6,080 bases of DNA, taken from Paracoccaceae bacterium. GTDB taxonomy: Bacteria > Pseudomonadota > Alphaproteobacteria > Rhodobacterales > Rhodobacteraceae. The stretch lies in the NCBI GenBank assembly GCA_024742655.1, contig JANSYB010000159.1:1-6080 (forward strand). The letters are read 5' to 3'. Shown here in pieces: positions 5,971-6,080 of the stretch. The notes below the pieces were generated by a model. It searched no databases, was not told the DNA's origin, and saw nothing but the letters and a program-made list of their open reading frames with translations. The translations under genes were made by a program, and so were the position numbers. Numbering within the stretch: the first letter of the stretch is position 1; each line of letters starts with the position of its first letter.

Positions 5971-6022
5971 CTGATACGATTTAAGTGCAGCGCTTTTGTG
6001 GCAACCGATCGGCACTTATCAG
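5971..6022 (+). repeat. Interrupted inverted repeat CTGAT...TAAGTGC / GCACTTATCAG
   Basis: The right arm GCACTTATCAG (6012-6022) is complementary to CTGAT at 5971-5975 plus AAGTGC at 5983-5988, if about six bases between them bulge out. The core TAAGTGC/GCACTTA is exact over 7 bases with a 23-base gap. It could form a hairpin on either strand, for example at the 3' end of a minus-strand gene stopping at 6030. No T-tract is adjacent. Confidence 0.3.
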
Positions 6023-6029
6023 GCGCCAA

Positions 6030-6080
6030 TCATTCTTCCTCAGGGAATCGAATGCCCGCCGCTTGATGGCAGGGCGGATA
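6030..6080 (-). CDS. Possible C-terminal end of a convergent minus-strand gene
   Basis: Read on the minus strand from the window edge, one frame stays open for 16 codons (YPPCHQAAGIRFPEEE) and stops at TGA (6032-6030). An acidic tail next to a hairpin-rich spacer is what the end of a convergent gene would look like. With 16 codons this is weak, since open frames of this length are common by chance in GC-rich DNA. No family can be assigned. Confidence 0.2.
   Translation of the reverse strand, partial: YPPCHQAAGIRFPEEE

Larger units (their letters stand above)
5803..6080 (+). other. Non-coding, repeat- and hairpin-rich region after the ligD operon
   Basis: No open frame here has a recognisable product or a ribosome site on the + strand. 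The stretch instead contains three degenerate direct repeats (5825-5897), a 12-pair imperfect stem (5902-5937), a 6-pair perfect stem GACGCC/GGCGTC (5945-5950 with 5959-5964), an inverted repeat TAAGTGC/GCACTTA (5982-5988 with 6012-6018) and the palindrome CCGATCGG (6005-6012). It may separate two convergent transcription units, or it could be eroded mobile or coding DNA. Confidence 0.5.

Noticed and set aside
1..6080. CRISPR array, tRNA, rRNA or insertion sequence
   Set aside because: No regularly spaced long repeats, no cloverleaf or rRNA-like sequence, and no transposase frame with terminal inverted repeats were seen.

Overview
The window is GC-rich and densely coding, with all recognised genes on the + strand. 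A TRAP transporter next to an IclR regulator, together with bacterial NHEJ (LigD-type) proteins and high G+C, suggests an alphaproteobacterium, perhaps Rhodobacterales. That placement is inferred from style and content, not from a marker gene.

Region 1 (1-2267) is the distal part of a TRAP uptake operon. It holds the 3' end of the small membrane subunit (DctQ), the complete large permease (DctM, start overlapping the DctQ stop), and an IclR-family regulator 7 bases further on. The solute-binding protein gene and any catabolic genes must lie upstream of the window. The substrate cannot be read from these genes.

Region 2 (2268-3126) is a 310-base non-coding gap followed by a small six-helix membrane protein of the MntP-like type (putative Mn2+ efflux). 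It can only start at a TTG codon. It has Asn where the first helix-repeat of MntP normally carries an essential Asp.

Region 3 (3127-5802) is a compact three-gene operon. The three enzymatic domains of the NHEJ protein LigD are encoded as separate polypeptides: a 3'-phosphoesterase (PE), an ATP-dependent ligase (LIG) and a primase-like polymerase (POL). Their order matches the PE-LIG-POL order of single-chain Pseudomonas-type LigD, and each junction is a 4-base start/stop overlap. The catalytic residues of all three domains are intact, so this is a working split LigD rather than a decayed one. A candidate promoter lies so close to the first ATG that the mRNA could be leaderless. No Ku gene is visible.

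Region 4 (5803-6080) has no convincing full gene. It contains three degenerate direct repeats, several inverted repeats (one a possible terminator for the operon), and possibly the last 16 codons of a convergent minus-strand gene. The split LigD operon is the most notable system in the window; the MntP-like protein with the altered motif is second.
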